Program-made: the position numbers and the translations under genes
The notes under the pieces: generated by a model
The model's database searches: none
The model's input: the letters and a program-made list of their open reading frames with translations, nothing else
Told to the model about the DNA's origin: nothing
Source: PSRI01 sp041484195
GTDB lineage: Bacteria; Bacteroidota; Bacteroidia; Chitinophagales; Chitinophagaceae
Direction: 5' to 3'
DNA length: 64,000 bases
Assembly: GCA_041484195.1 (NCBI GenBank)
Contig: JBGPHC010000017.1
Location: forward strand, 23,657-87,656
Shown: positions 55,377 through 63,610 of the stretch, piece by piece
Layout of the letters: each line of letters begins with the position of its first letter
Numbering within the stretch: the stretch's first letter is position 1

Positions 55377-57218
55377 ATGATTAATGCTCCTTATCACAAA
55401 TTTCATATCCCTGTAATGGGATTGGCTTATACTATTGATACACCAATCAAGGTCGCACGTTTTGGTATATCCTCAGTCATTTCCATTATTGAAGATCGAT
55501 TGGTGGAGATGATGAGAAGTCATTATTATCCCGCCATCAACCTTGAATATCATCCCATCTCCACCCGTGAAGAAGATTACCGGGCCAAAAGGATCACCGA
55601 TTACCTGAACCTTGTAAATACCATTGTTCAGGGCCAGGTTGAAAAACTCAGGAATGCCGCTTTCGAAACGGGCTCAGAAATAGTGAAATATTTTGAGATG
55701 CTGCCGGATGAAAATGCACTCAAACGATTGTACCGGCAAATGATGAGGACCGGAAATCAACATGAAAAGGAAAAGATGGAAGCGTATTTGCGAACACAAG
55801 TGAGGCCCGGTAGCATCGACGTGAATATCATGACTAAAACTGACAGGAATAATTATGATCGTCAGGGCGAATTGATCCGGGATGGGTCGGATGCCGTTTC
55901 GGCGCTGAGAGGCTATGCCAATAGCGGCCTCAGTAATTCTTCGGTGATATTTTCCGCAGGTATGAATCCGCGCTTGTTTAATTACTTGGAAAATTTAAGA
56001 GCTTTTGACCAAAAAGCAGAAGGGGGATTTACCAAAAAAGTTACGGTGAAAGTCAGTGATTATCGTTCCGCGATGATCCAGGGAAAATATTTGGCGAAGA
56101 AAGGCATTTGGGTGAGTGAATTCAGGATTGAATCCGGACTCAATTGCGGGGGTCATGCATTTGCGACCGATGGCTATTTGATGGGACCGATATTGGAAGA
56201 ATTCAAAACGAGGAAACAGGAATTGGTTGACAGCATCTTTGAAATCTATAATACTGCGCTTGAGAAAAGAGGCGTGGGGAAAATGATTTCCCCTCCAAGG
56301 CTGGCCCTATCCGCCCAGGGAGGAATTGGCACACATGAGGAAGATGATTTCCTGCACCACCACTACCAATTGGATAGTACCGGATGGGGAACTCCTTTCT
56401 TGCTGGTGCCGGAAGCAACCACCGTTGATGAAGAGACTCTAAAGCTTCTTTGTGCCGCGGAAGAAAAGGATATTGTCCTGAGCCGCAGTTCGCCCCTGGG
56501 TGTGAGATTCTATTACCTGAAAGGAACAAGTGCTGAAAAGGAGAAATTATCACGGATCAATAATGGAAAACCTGGTAGCCCCTGCACGGAGAAGCATCTG
56601 GCATTTAATACTGAATTTACAAAAGAGCCAATTTGTACGGCATCACACCGTTATCAAAAACTGAAGATCGCCCAATTGAAATCACTCGATCTGCCTGAAA
56701 CAGAATACAAAATACAAGTTGACGGCGTATTGGAAAAAGAATGTCTGTGTGTGGGGCTAAGCAATGCTGCGGCCATCAGTTATTCTCAGAAATTCATAAA
56801 GAATCTGAACGCGGTAACAATCTGCCCCGGTCCGAATATTGTAAATTTCTCCAGGCTGGTCTCGCTGCAGACCATGACCGATCATATTTATGGCAGAGAA
56901 AACCTTGTTTCGCAAAGGGAGAGGCCTCACATGTTTATTGCTGAATTGCATTTATATATTGACTACCTGAAAGAACTATTGAAGGAGGATGAACGCAGAG
57001 GACAAATTTCAAAAAGAAGGAAATATTATACAGGCTTTTACCAAAACCTGCGGAATGGCATAGACTATTATCGACAATTGCATGCGGTGGCTGGGCCTGG
57101 AAAGAAACAATTCACGAGAGATTTGTGCCATGCAGGAATAGAACTGGATATTTTGAATTATCAATATGACTTGGTAGAAGGAGTATTGGCGGAACCCGGA
57201 ATTGACAGCCCTGTCTGA
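55377..57218 (+). CDS. Large conserved Bacteroidetes protein of unknown function in the NO cluster
   Basis: A 613-residue soluble protein I recall as a conserved Bacteroidetes hypothetical. No signal peptide. Parts look like an FMN-type TIM barrel: LSAQGGIGT (311-319) and STGWGTPFLLVPEAT (334-348) resemble the glycine-rich phosphate-binding end of nitronate-monooxygenase/IMPDH-like enzymes, and WVSEFRIESGLNCGGHAFATDG (245-266) has conserved GGH. A C-terminal cysteine set (C403, C420, C456, C458, C483) could hold an iron-sulfur cluster. The upstream region carries the heptamer of the NO-reductase operator. Function is inference only; nitro/nitric-oxide-linked flavin chemistry is an idea. Confidence 0.75.
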   Translation: MINAPYHKFHIPVMGLAYTIDTPIKVARFGISSVISIIEDRLVEMMRSHYYPAINLEYHPISTREEDYRAKRITDYLNLVNTIVQGQVEKLRNAAFETGSEIVKYFEMLPDENALKRLYRQMMRTGNQHEKEKMEAYLRTQVRPGSIDVNIMTKTDRNNYDRQGELIRDGSDAVSALRGYANSGLSNSSVIFSAGMNPRLFNYLENLRAFDQKAEGGFTKKVTVKVSDYRSAMIQGKYLAKKGIWVSEFRIESGLNCGGHAFATDGYLMGPILEEFKTRKQELVDSIFEIYNTALEKRGVGKMISPPRLALSAQGGIGTHEEDDFLHHHYQLDSTGWGTPFLLVPEATTVDEETLKLLCAAEEKDIVLSRSSPLGVRFYYLKGTSAEKEKLSRINNGKPGSPCTEKHLAFNTEFTKEPICTASHRYQKLKIAQLKSLDLPETEYKIQVDGVLEKECLCVGLSNAAAISYSQKFIKNLNAVTICPGPNIVNFSRLVSLQTMTDHIYGRENLVSQRERPHMFIAELHLYIDYLKELLKEDERRGQISKRRKYYTGFYQNLRNGIDYYRQLHAVAGPGKKQFTRDLCHAGIELDILNYQYDLVEGVLAEPGIDSPV

Positions 57219-57287
57219 TGATAAATACGGAGGATATTTTTTGTATATTTAAAAGCTGACTTACATTTTCCTGACATCAACTTTAAG

Positions 57288-58313
57288 ATGAAAAAACTGA
57301 TCAATGGCATTATTTGCTGTGCTATTATCTTCAATAGCGGCTTTGTTCTGGCACAGGTTTCTAAAGCTGGGGTCGGGCAGCAGCCTGTTGATACTTCATT
57401 CCTGATAAATATCAACGGAGTTGAACAGTACCTTGAAATAGAGGGCGTTTCCAGAGCCGATCCTGTTTTGCTATTTATTCATGGAGGTCCATCCTGGCCG
57501 GCAACTCCCTTGATCAGAAAATATAATCAGAATCTTTCCAGGAACTTTGTATTGGTATCCTGGGACCAGCGCAATTGCGGAAAGTCAAAATCGGATACCT
57601 CGGCCATATTGACTCCCGCCCTCTATGTTGAAGATGCGCACCAGGTGACTCAATATTTGAAAAAATCTTTTCATACTGATAGGATATTGGTGGCCTGTCA
57701 TAGCTGGGGCAGCATCATTGGGATTTACCTTGTCACAAAATATCCTGAGGACTACAGCGCTTATATTGGTCTGGGGCAATTTGTAAATCCAAATAAATCC
57801 GAAATGATCGCCAGGAACTATGTGAGGGACCAGGCGAATCTTTTTTATGATACAGCCACTCTGAATGCGTTGGCAGCCACACCTTTTACCGAGGAGGAGG
57901 GCTATAAGAATGGCTTCGAAGACTTGATCAGATTTAGAATGGCGGGCAACAAATATATGACCAGCAATGCTGTTGACCCCCTGCCAGACCCGACAAAGCT
58001 ATACAGTGACTACAGCGCAATAGACTGGATGGGCCCCATGATGAAGACAGGGAAAGCGCTTTTCAATTACATGAATGCAATGCATATAGACTTGTTCACC
58101 TTCAATGAATTCAAGATACCCATGTATTTTTTTGTGGGGAAATATGACTATAGTACTTCTTCAGCTATTGTAGAGCAGTATTATAAGACCATCAATGCTC
58201 CCAGAAAGAATTTGTATTGGTTTGAATATAGCGGGCATTCGCCCAACTGGGAAGAGCCAACAGTCTTTTATCAGCGTATTTTGCAGGTTGCAACGGACTG
58301 TAAGGTTAAATAG
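57288..58313 (+). CDS. Secreted alpha/beta-hydrolase (proline-iminopeptidase-like)
   Basis: A 341-residue exported protein with a signal ending near LAQ (residue 23). The alpha/beta-hydrolase motifs are FIHGGPSWPAT (oxyanion), WDQRNCGKS, the nucleophile elbow ACHSWGSIIG, and a late aspartate and histidine (VGKYDYS; YSGHSPNWEEP). The HGGP and GSxS-type pattern is that of the S33 prolyl-aminopeptidase-like group, which also includes esterases. No operon partner; substrate unknown. Confidence 0.85.
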   Translation: MKKLINGIICCAIIFNSGFVLAQVSKAGVGQQPVDTSFLININGVEQYLEIEGVSRADPVLLFIHGGPSWPATPLIRKYNQNLSRNFVLVSWDQRNCGKSKSDTSAILTPALYVEDAHQVTQYLKKSFHTDRILVACHSWGSIIGIYLVTKYPEDYSAYIGLGQFVNPNKSEMIARNYVRDQANLFYDTATLNALAATPFTEEEGYKNGFEDLIRFRMAGNKYMTSNAVDPLPDPTKLYSDYSAIDWMGPMMKTGKALFNYMNAMHIDLFTFNEFKIPMYFFVGKYDYSTSSAIVEQYYKTINAPRKNLYWFEYSGHSPNWEEPTVFYQRILQVATDCKVK

Positions 58314-58398
58314 GGGCGGCTTGTGAAAATATTTGATACTCCATGCATCTGAGAATATGGAATGGAATTGTCGGTAACAAAAGCTATGAAAGAATAAA

Positions 58399-58722
58399 TT
58401 ATAGCAGAATAATTAGTAACAATATAATTATAATAATCGCTCCCACTGAAAGATACACTCCGCCTTTTAAAGCCCTCAATTCTTTCCTGCTTTCTTTCAC
58501 TTCTTTCCGAAGGCTTTTCTTGTCCACCCTGGATAGATCGGATTTATCCATATCCTTGATGTCTTTCAAACGCAGTAGCAATTCCTGGGCCTTCATATCA
58601 TCCGTTTTGGCGGTGGCATTGATTTGAGTAGTATCGGAAACCATAATATGTGCGGCGGCTGGCACGGTTATCGACAAAAACATTGCTAAGGACGCAGTTT
58701 TTAAAACATTTTTTACAGTCAT
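58399..58722 (-). CDS. Small exported protein with C-terminal membrane span
   Basis: A 107-residue protein: a signal peptide (to about AAA, residue 24), an acidic/basic heptad-rich helix (LLLRLKDIKDMDKSDLSRVDKKSLRKEVKESRKELRAL), and a final span GGVYLSVGAIIIIILLLIILL. The tail is typical of a conserved small Bacteroidetes family with no known role. Upstream on the minus strand lies a copy of the dual-TRTAA promoter (58804-58869), which it probably uses. Confidence 0.75.
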   Translation of the reverse strand: MTVKNVLKTASLAMFLSITVPAAAHIMVSDTTQINATAKTDDMKAQELLLRLKDIKDMDKSDLSRVDKKSLRKEVKESRKELRALKGGVYLSVGAIIIIILLLIILL

Positions 58723-58803
58723 TTGTTTTGTTTTACGAGCTGATTTATTTTAATCATCACGAATCCTTTTATTGACGGTGAAGAATATTCGCTAATGAGA
58801 GGA

Positions 58804-58869
58804 CAAAGATGGAAGCATTTATTTACCAAAGTATTACACAATACTGCAAATATGTTACATGATTCACAC
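58804..58869 (-). promoter_or_regulatory. Dual-TRTAA promoter (copy 1)
   Basis: On the minus strand: TGTGAATCATGTAA, then TGTAA again 21 bp on, and CATCTTTG (58804-58811) starting 27 bp after the second box. The same geometry occurs three more times on the plus strand at 60.5-62.1 kb. It points at the 107-residue small-protein gene (start 58722). The remaining 58870-59257 sequence has no recognised feature. Confidence 0.65.
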
Positions 58870-59257
58870 ATCGGCAATACATCAAAGTCCGTCGCTTTGC
58901 CTTTTCCAGCCCACTGAAGAAAAATCTGGCTGCAAAAACAATTGGCTTGTTTCTTTGTTGTTGAAAGTTTATATCCGTAGTAGTGTAGGAATTCTCTTTT
59001 TCTTCCTGGACTCATGCTGGGACGAGTCATTCCTGGTACAACGGAGCCCGCTGCCAAATATCCAACGTGCCGATTTGGCGGTTCAAAATGGATAAATTTA
59101 CAATTGATTTAAGGTTCAATAAAGCGATTTCGGCTTGATGCCAATATGAGAATTTATGTCTATATTTATTTTGCGTTTTCTTCCGTAACTGCGGGACATT
59201 CAAGTTCCTGCCTTACTTAGAGTAGTTTAGGCGGGACCCTAATTCTAAACAAGTCAT

Positions 59258-59818
59258 TTGAAATTGTACATTAAAAATATGGTTTGCATACGCTGCAAAA
59301 TGGTTGTGAAGGGAGAGCTTGGTAAATTGGGTTTGCATTATTCAACTGTGGAATTGGGGGAAGCTGAATTAACCGATGATATTACATTAGAACAACGTGA
59401 GCAATTCAAGGCTGCCCTGTTAAAATCGGGACTTGAATTGATGGATGACAAGAAAAGTGTATTGATACAAAAGATAAAGAATATTATTGTTGAATTAGTA
59501 CATTATTCGGAGGAGCCTTTAGCAATCAATTTTTCTGAATACCTGAGTCAGAAATTAAACCACGATTATACCTATCTCGCCAATCTTTTCTCAGAAGTTC
59601 AGGGCACTACGATTGAGAAATTCTTCATTGTTCACAAAATTGAACGGGTAAAAGAGCTGTTGGTATATAATGAAATGAACCTTACTGAAATCGCCTACAA
59701 AATGCATTACAGCAGCGTCGCACATCTTTCCGCCCAGTTCAAAAAAGTGACTGGGCTTACACCCTCCCATTTCAAACAGCTAAAAGATAAGAGACGCTCC
59801 ATGCTGGAAGAATTGTGA
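59258..59818 (+). CDS. AraC-family regulator with heavy-metal-associated-like N-terminus
   Basis: 186 residues from a TTG start (the only in-frame start giving the full N-terminus; ATG at 59279 would cut the metal motif). The first ~70 residues look like a ferredoxin-like heavy-metal-associated domain with the motif IKNMVCIRCKMVV (CxxC), and the rest is a two-unit AraC HTH (FSEYLSQKLNHDYTYLANLFSEVQGTTIEKF and MNLTEIAYKMHYSSVAHLSAQFKKVTGLTPSHFK). A metal- or thiol-sensing regulator is plausible. Confidence 0.8.
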   Translation: MKLYIKNMVCIRCKMVVKGELGKLGLHYSTVELGEAELTDDITLEQREQFKAALLKSGLELMDDKKSVLIQKIKNIIVELVHYSEEPLAINFSEYLSQKLNHDYTYLANLFSEVQGTTIEKFFIVHKIERVKELLVYNEMNLTEIAYKMHYSSVAHLSAQFKKVTGLTPSHFKQLKDKRRSMLEEL

Positions 59819-59990
59819 ATGCTGTAAACTTTTCAGGATTTCAATGGTTGTAATTGAGAAGCAAGATAGCGTTTGGCAGTAAAAGGGCAAGCCTGCGGCA
59901 TGGGGTTGCGATTTATTTGCCTGCGCCTAAAATTTGCAATGGCGTTTAATTTGTTTTTTATTAATCATGAAATCTTAAAATTACTCTTAT

Positions 59991-60239
59991 ATGAATTACA
60001 CAAGAAAGCCCGAAATGCGCGAAGTGAAATTAAAGAATGGATTTTACATTGAAGTTTACAATAAAGGAATACGGAATGGTGTGAAAATACGAAGCGAATC
60101 AAAAAAGGCAATGGATGATGCTGCCAGCCAATATGCAAGCTATAAGGAGGTGATCATTCTGGGAGAATACAAGAACGGAGTACCCTTTAAGGATGACCCT
60201 GCAGATGACCCGCAATTCAACCCATCGCTTACCCAATAA
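59991..60239 (+). CDS. Small conserved hypothetical protein
   Basis: An 82-residue soluble protein, MREVKLKNGFYIEVYNKGIRNGVKIRSES near the start, then an Ala/Ser-rich helix and a Pro/Asp-rich tail (KDDPADDPQFNP). No motif recognised. It has a proper ATG and its composition is like neighbouring coding DNA, so it is probably real. No operon partner. Confidence 0.55.
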   Translation: MNYTRKPEMREVKLKNGFYIEVYNKGIRNGVKIRSESKKAMDDAASQYASYKEVIILGEYKNGVPFKDDPADDPQFNPSLTQ

Positions 60240-60491
60240 TTTCCAGTGATAAGTTTTGAAACACCGGGTTGGTTTTTTTAGTTCAGTTCCGATCTGCTTT
60301 TTCAGTTAGACTTCACAAAATGTTAGCTACGGGCTGTTCAATCTTTGAGAATCTTTGCAATTTATTCCCGATCCAATGTGGAAGTCCATGAGGTAGCCAG
60401 GTTTCCGACAGTTTACATGGTTTTACCGTAACCAGGCAAATTCCATCATTCGAAATATAATTCCAAATGCAAAGATGCCACCTGCTCAGAA

Positions 60492-60557
60492 GTGTGAATG
60501 ATGTAATCTATTTCTGCAATTGTGTAACTATTTCCAGGAAAAAGAGACTCATCTTTA
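60492..60557 (+). promoter_or_regulatory. Dual-TRTAA promoter (copy 2)
   Basis: TGTGAATGATGTAA with TGTAA boxes at 60502-60506 and 60523-60527 (21-bp period), then CATCTTTA at 60550-60557, 27 bp after the second box starts. It lies ~140 bases before the secreted protein at 60697. The rest of the 60240-60696 gap shows nothing else. Confidence 0.65.
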
Positions 60558-60696
60558 TGGCAGATATAGGAATAAAAACAAGGATATTGGAATAATAACA
60601 AAATGAAATACGATAGCTTTCTATATGGTTAACTCATTCCTGCCCGTTCATCTGCAAAGCCCTCTTAATTCTAAAAACAAATTAAATATACATAGA

Positions 60697-61158
60697 ATGA
60701 AAAAATTAATTTTAGTAGTGGCATTATTGTTCAGTGGCTTTCTGATTGAGGGTGCTACTGCCCAGGTTCAGGTGTATACGAGGGCTAATATCGGTTCCCA
60801 GCCTATATGGGGTCCCGTTGGCTATGATGCAGTTCAGTATTATTATTTACCGGATATTGGTGTATATTATAATGTTCCCAATCGCCTCTATTATTATGAA
60901 AAACGCGGGCAGTGGGTATCTTCCACCACCTTACCTTCCCAATACAAGGATTTTGATATATACAGGGGGTATAAGGTTGTAATTAATGAGCCGAAGCCAT
61001 ATCGGCATGATGCAATTTATAAGACGAAATATGCGGAATATAAGGGGCAGCACAACCAGGAAATAATTCGCAATAGTCATGATGCCAAGTATTTTGTGAT
61101 CAAGGATCATCCTGAACACAGCAAATGGCAAAAAGGTAATAATCGCCATAAAAAATAA
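60697..61158 (+). CDS. Small secreted tyrosine-rich protein
   Basis: 153 residues from the ATG at 60697, which begins a signal peptide (MKKLILVVALLFSGFLIEGATAQ); the upstream in-frame ATG at 60625 adds non-signal sequence. The mature part is rich in Tyr and aromatic residues (AVQYYYLPDIGVYYNVPNRLYYYE) and basic near the end (HSKWQKGNNRHKK). Similar small Bacteroidetes secreted proteins are of unknown function. A dual-TRTAA promoter lies ~140 bases upstream. Confidence 0.7.
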   Translation: MKKLILVVALLFSGFLIEGATAQVQVYTRANIGSQPIWGPVGYDAVQYYYLPDIGVYYNVPNRLYYYEKRGQWVSSTTLPSQYKDFDIYRGYKVVINEPKPYRHDAIYKTKYAEYKGQHNQEIIRNSHDAKYFVIKDHPEHSKWQKGNNRHKK

Positions 61159-61373
61159 AATGAACCCTAATCATTTCTTGTAATTGATACTTTTTTTCTC
61201 TTTGGAAACAAAACTTCCGGAATGACGGGACGCTATGGAAAAGGGAAGTATAATTTTGGAGGAAAGTTGGCTTGGTGCCGTCGAATATCGTGAGCATGTC
61301 CGGCATCAGTAAGGAGGGGCTTTCATAATCACAGAGTATCTCCTGTTCTAAACAATTCAAAAAAAATGGGTTT

Positions 61374-61526
61374 ATGGGAAATATATTATACATAATCGCC
61401 GTCATCCTCATCATTGGATGGCTGATTGGATACTTTGGAATGCATGCCGGTGGCCTCATTCACATATTGCTGGTAATAGCTGTAATTGCCATATTATTAA
61501 GACTCATCCGGGGAAGGAAAGTATAG
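61374..61526 (+). CDS. lmo0937-family small membrane protein
   Basis: A 50-residue protein starting MGNILYIIAVILIIGWLIGY, with two membrane spans separated by FGMHAGGLIH and a basic tail (LIRGRKV). This matches the lmo0937-type family of tiny membrane proteins found in many Gram-positive and Bacteroidetes genomes, often linked to envelope stress. Start: the ATG at 61374; the ATG at 61366 is out of frame. No nearby regulatory site was recognised. Confidence 0.8.
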   Translation: MGNILYIIAVILIIGWLIGYFGMHAGGLIHILLVIAVIAILLRLIRGRKV

Positions 61527-61710
61527 GAAGGAAAACTGGAACCAGTGCGTTTAATTTAGGTCACGCGGAGAGAAAGTTTACAAAAATGAGTTCTATTAAA
61601 GTTTCAGTAATTGCCTCTTAATCCTTTAGGTGGCAATGATTCAATGCACAGCATTTAGTCCTGCATCTTATTTGTTTCAAAATCATACCCTGTTTCTAAT
61701 ATTACGATTA

Positions 61711-61775
61711 TGTGAATAGTATAACAAATTTCTACAATTGTATAATGCCCATATTTCATTAGGCGACTACCTTTG
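61711..61775 (+). promoter_or_regulatory. Dual-TRTAA promoter (copy 3) with a perfect -7 box
   Basis: TGTGAATAGTATAA; TATAA boxes at 61720-61724 and 61741-61745 (21-bp period), then TACCTTTG at 61768-61775, exactly matching TAnnTTTG and starting 27 bp after the second box. Confidence 0.65.
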
Positions 61776-61781
61776 ATATGG

Positions 61782-61842
61782 TTTTTCATAGGAATTTGGA
61801 TTTTAAAAAGGGGCTGGATTTTTATCCTGGTCCTTTTTTTAT
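61782..61842 (+). ncRNA. Candidate small RNA (~60 nt) ending in a terminator
   Basis: From the copy-3 promoter transcription would begin near 61782 and end at the hairpin at 61805-61840, too short to reach the cupin gene. A 31-codon open frame from ATG 61779 would start before the predicted transcript, so a coding role is unlikely. It may be a short leader or a regulatory RNA. Confidence 0.35.
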
Positions 61843-61845
61843 TTT
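61805..61845 (+). terminator. Terminator after the copy-3 promoter
   Basis: AAAAAGGG-g-C-t-GGAT / ATCC-t-G-g-TCCTTTTT, with two 1x1 mismatches, followed by more T. A good Rho-independent shape. Confidence 0.6.
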
Positions 61846-61995
61846 ACGCGAGGCTGCTTTTCTGGCTTGTTAGAACGCGATGATTGGAAATATGAAAATG
61901 CCGGAGAATATTTCCTCAGAGGCGAAGAAAGCAATGGATAGTTGAAACAATCCGGATCATATGGACAGGAGGATTGAGTCAAATACTGCAAAATG

Positions 61996-62060
61996 TGGGA
62001 ATGATATAACTTATTCACATAGATGTGTAATAGTTGCACAAAAAAAGTTACCCATATTTA
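61996..62060 (+). promoter_or_regulatory. Dual-TRTAA promoter (copy 4)
   Basis: TGGGAATGATATAA; boxes TATAA at 62005-62009 and TGTAA at 62026-62030 (21-bp period), then CATATTTA at 62053-62060, 27 bp on. It faces the cupin gene (start 62223). Confidence 0.6.
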
Positions 62061-62222
62061 CTGTATCAAAAATCAATTACTATTCAGTAATTGAGTAAAA
62101 GAGGAGTGAACAGTAGATTGGGACTCATAAAATCATGAAATGAGCTAAGAAAAATTGAAAACGCACGGACAATTGTAGTTCGTAAAGATGCATTTATTTC
62201 TCAATGTTTTCAATCAATAAAT

Positions 62223-62588
62223 ATGGATCATACCCAAAAGGAAAAGAAATTGGAAAGCGCAGAGCTGGAAAAATCAAAATCGCACATCATCGTGGAGATT
62301 ATTGAGTATATCCCTAATTCCGTTGTGATCAAAACAATTATTAAGAAATCAACGGGAAATATAAGTATCATGTCCTTTGACAGTGGGGAAGGCCTGACGG
62401 AGAAGACTTCACCTTTTGATACTTTTGCGCAGATCATTGAAGGCAAGGCGGAGATTGTCATTGATAAGATATCCAATCTTATTGAATCGGGCCAGGGGAT
62501 CATAATCCCTGCAAATTCTCCGAATTACATAAAACCCAATGGGCGGTTTAAAATGATCTTGACTATTATCAAAAGCGGTTATGAATGA
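62223..62588 (+). CDS. Cupin-domain protein
   Basis: A 121-residue single-cupin protein: SIMSFDSGEGLTEKTSPFDTFAQIIEGKAEIVID (cupin motif 1 region, although the usual histidines are replaced) and GQGIIIPANSPNYIKPNGRFKMILTI (motif 2). With few metal-ligand histidines left, it may not be an enzyme; many such proteins are small-molecule binders. It has a dual-TRTAA promoter upstream, so it is likely coordinated with the small secreted and membrane proteins. Confidence 0.8.
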   Translation: MDHTQKEKKLESAELEKSKSHIIVEIIEYIPNSVVIKTIIKKSTGNISIMSFDSGEGLTEKTSPFDTFAQIIEGKAEIVIDKISNLIESGQGIIIPANSPNYIKPNGRFKMILTIIKSGYE

Positions 62589-62736
62589 TTAAAGGTATAT
62601 GGAGCCTGCGTAGGCAGCCCAGAGGGTTACCAAACATACAATCTTCTGGTGCTGTCGCGGGATTTTGATTGATAAGCCACTGATATACATGCCAGCGCCT
62701 ATATGGGGAAATTCCTGAGTGGATAAAAACCGGGGA

Positions 62737-63183
62737 CTATTTCACCAGTTTCACTTTCGAAGCATTGGCACCCTTGGGTCCCATTTCAACTTCAAAAATC
62801 ACCCGGTTACCTTCCTTGATCGCTTCTGTGAGGGAATTGATATGCACGAAAATACTCTCCTGGGTCTCCTGGTCTTTGATGAAGCCATATCCCTTTGCAT
62901 CATTGAAGAAAGTGACTGTTCCTTTGCGGATCAGGTCTTCGGGGTTTATGGGTTGTTGCTTAGGAACACTGATATTAATATCTTCGGCCCTGATGATATT
63001 CCTCTTTTTGGGGTCTGGGGGGCTTGAAGACAGGTTGCCATTTTCATCCAGGTAGGCCAGCATGCTGTCCAGGTCATTACCATTCTTGTTGTTTTCTTTG
63101 CGTTCCTGCCTTTTTTCGGCTTTTTCTTTCTTTTTCTGTTGTTTTTTCTTTTCTCTTTCCTTTTTATTCCAGGTTTCTGCCAT
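62737..63183 (-). CDS. Cold-shock-domain protein with basic N-terminal extension
   Basis: A 148-residue protein. The last ~65 residues are a cold-shock domain with RNP1-like GYGFIKD and RNP2-like IFVHI, which binds single-stranded RNA and DNA. It is preceded by ~80 residues that are Lys/Glu-rich with a helical run (EREKKKQQKKKEKAEKRQER) and a spacer with PPDPKKRNI. Such extended CspA-like proteins are common in Bacteroidetes. The 430-base gap 63184-63610 upstream shows nothing recognisable. Confidence 0.88.
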   Translation of the reverse strand: MAETWNKKEREKKKQQKKKEKAEKRQERKENNKNGNDLDSMLAYLDENGNLSSSPPDPKKRNIIRAEDINISVPKQQPINPEDLIRKGTVTFFNDAKGYGFIKDQETQESIFVHINSLTEAIKEGNRVIFEVEMGPKGANASKVKLVK

Positions 63184-63610
63184 ATTGTTTTACTCTTTTG
63201 TTTACGATGTTATGATCAATCCTTTTTGATGATATGTTGACCAGGATCCGGCGAAAACCGCCACTAATATCACCAGATTCTCACAAAGGTACGTGAATAT
63301 TCCCATTCTCCCTATTTGGGGCCTCCAGACAGAGTCTTAGCGATTCAGAGAGCCCAGGGCTTCAGCTTTGCTGGCGGGCGGCTTTGATATTATAGGCCTG
63401 ATTCGGGGAGGAGATTTGCCTGGTTTTGGGGCAGTCTTCGGCAAAATTGTCTTTTCTTCAAACAACCCTTTTTCCTAGTGGTATCTTGCTATGGATTTAT
63501 CGAAATGGCCTATTTCTATTTTGAAGGCTCGGGGATGCTAAGCGTCAGGATTGTTTTTTTTGTTGAGCAACCTCTTATATTGGAGGCTGTGTGATCCGAA
63601 ATTCACGCCT

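Noticed and set aside
58719..59057. A 112-codon open frame on the minus strand over the dual-box promoter
   Set aside because: Irregular composition, no recognisable motif, and it overlaps a clear promoter; probably chance.
59196..59236. A weak hairpin (CCTGCCT with AGGCGGG) before the AraC gene
   Set aside because: One wobble pair, a long loop and no T-run; too weak to call.
61779..61874. A 31-codon reading frame after the third dual-box promoter
   Set aside because: The start codon precedes the likely transcription start and the frame runs through the terminator.
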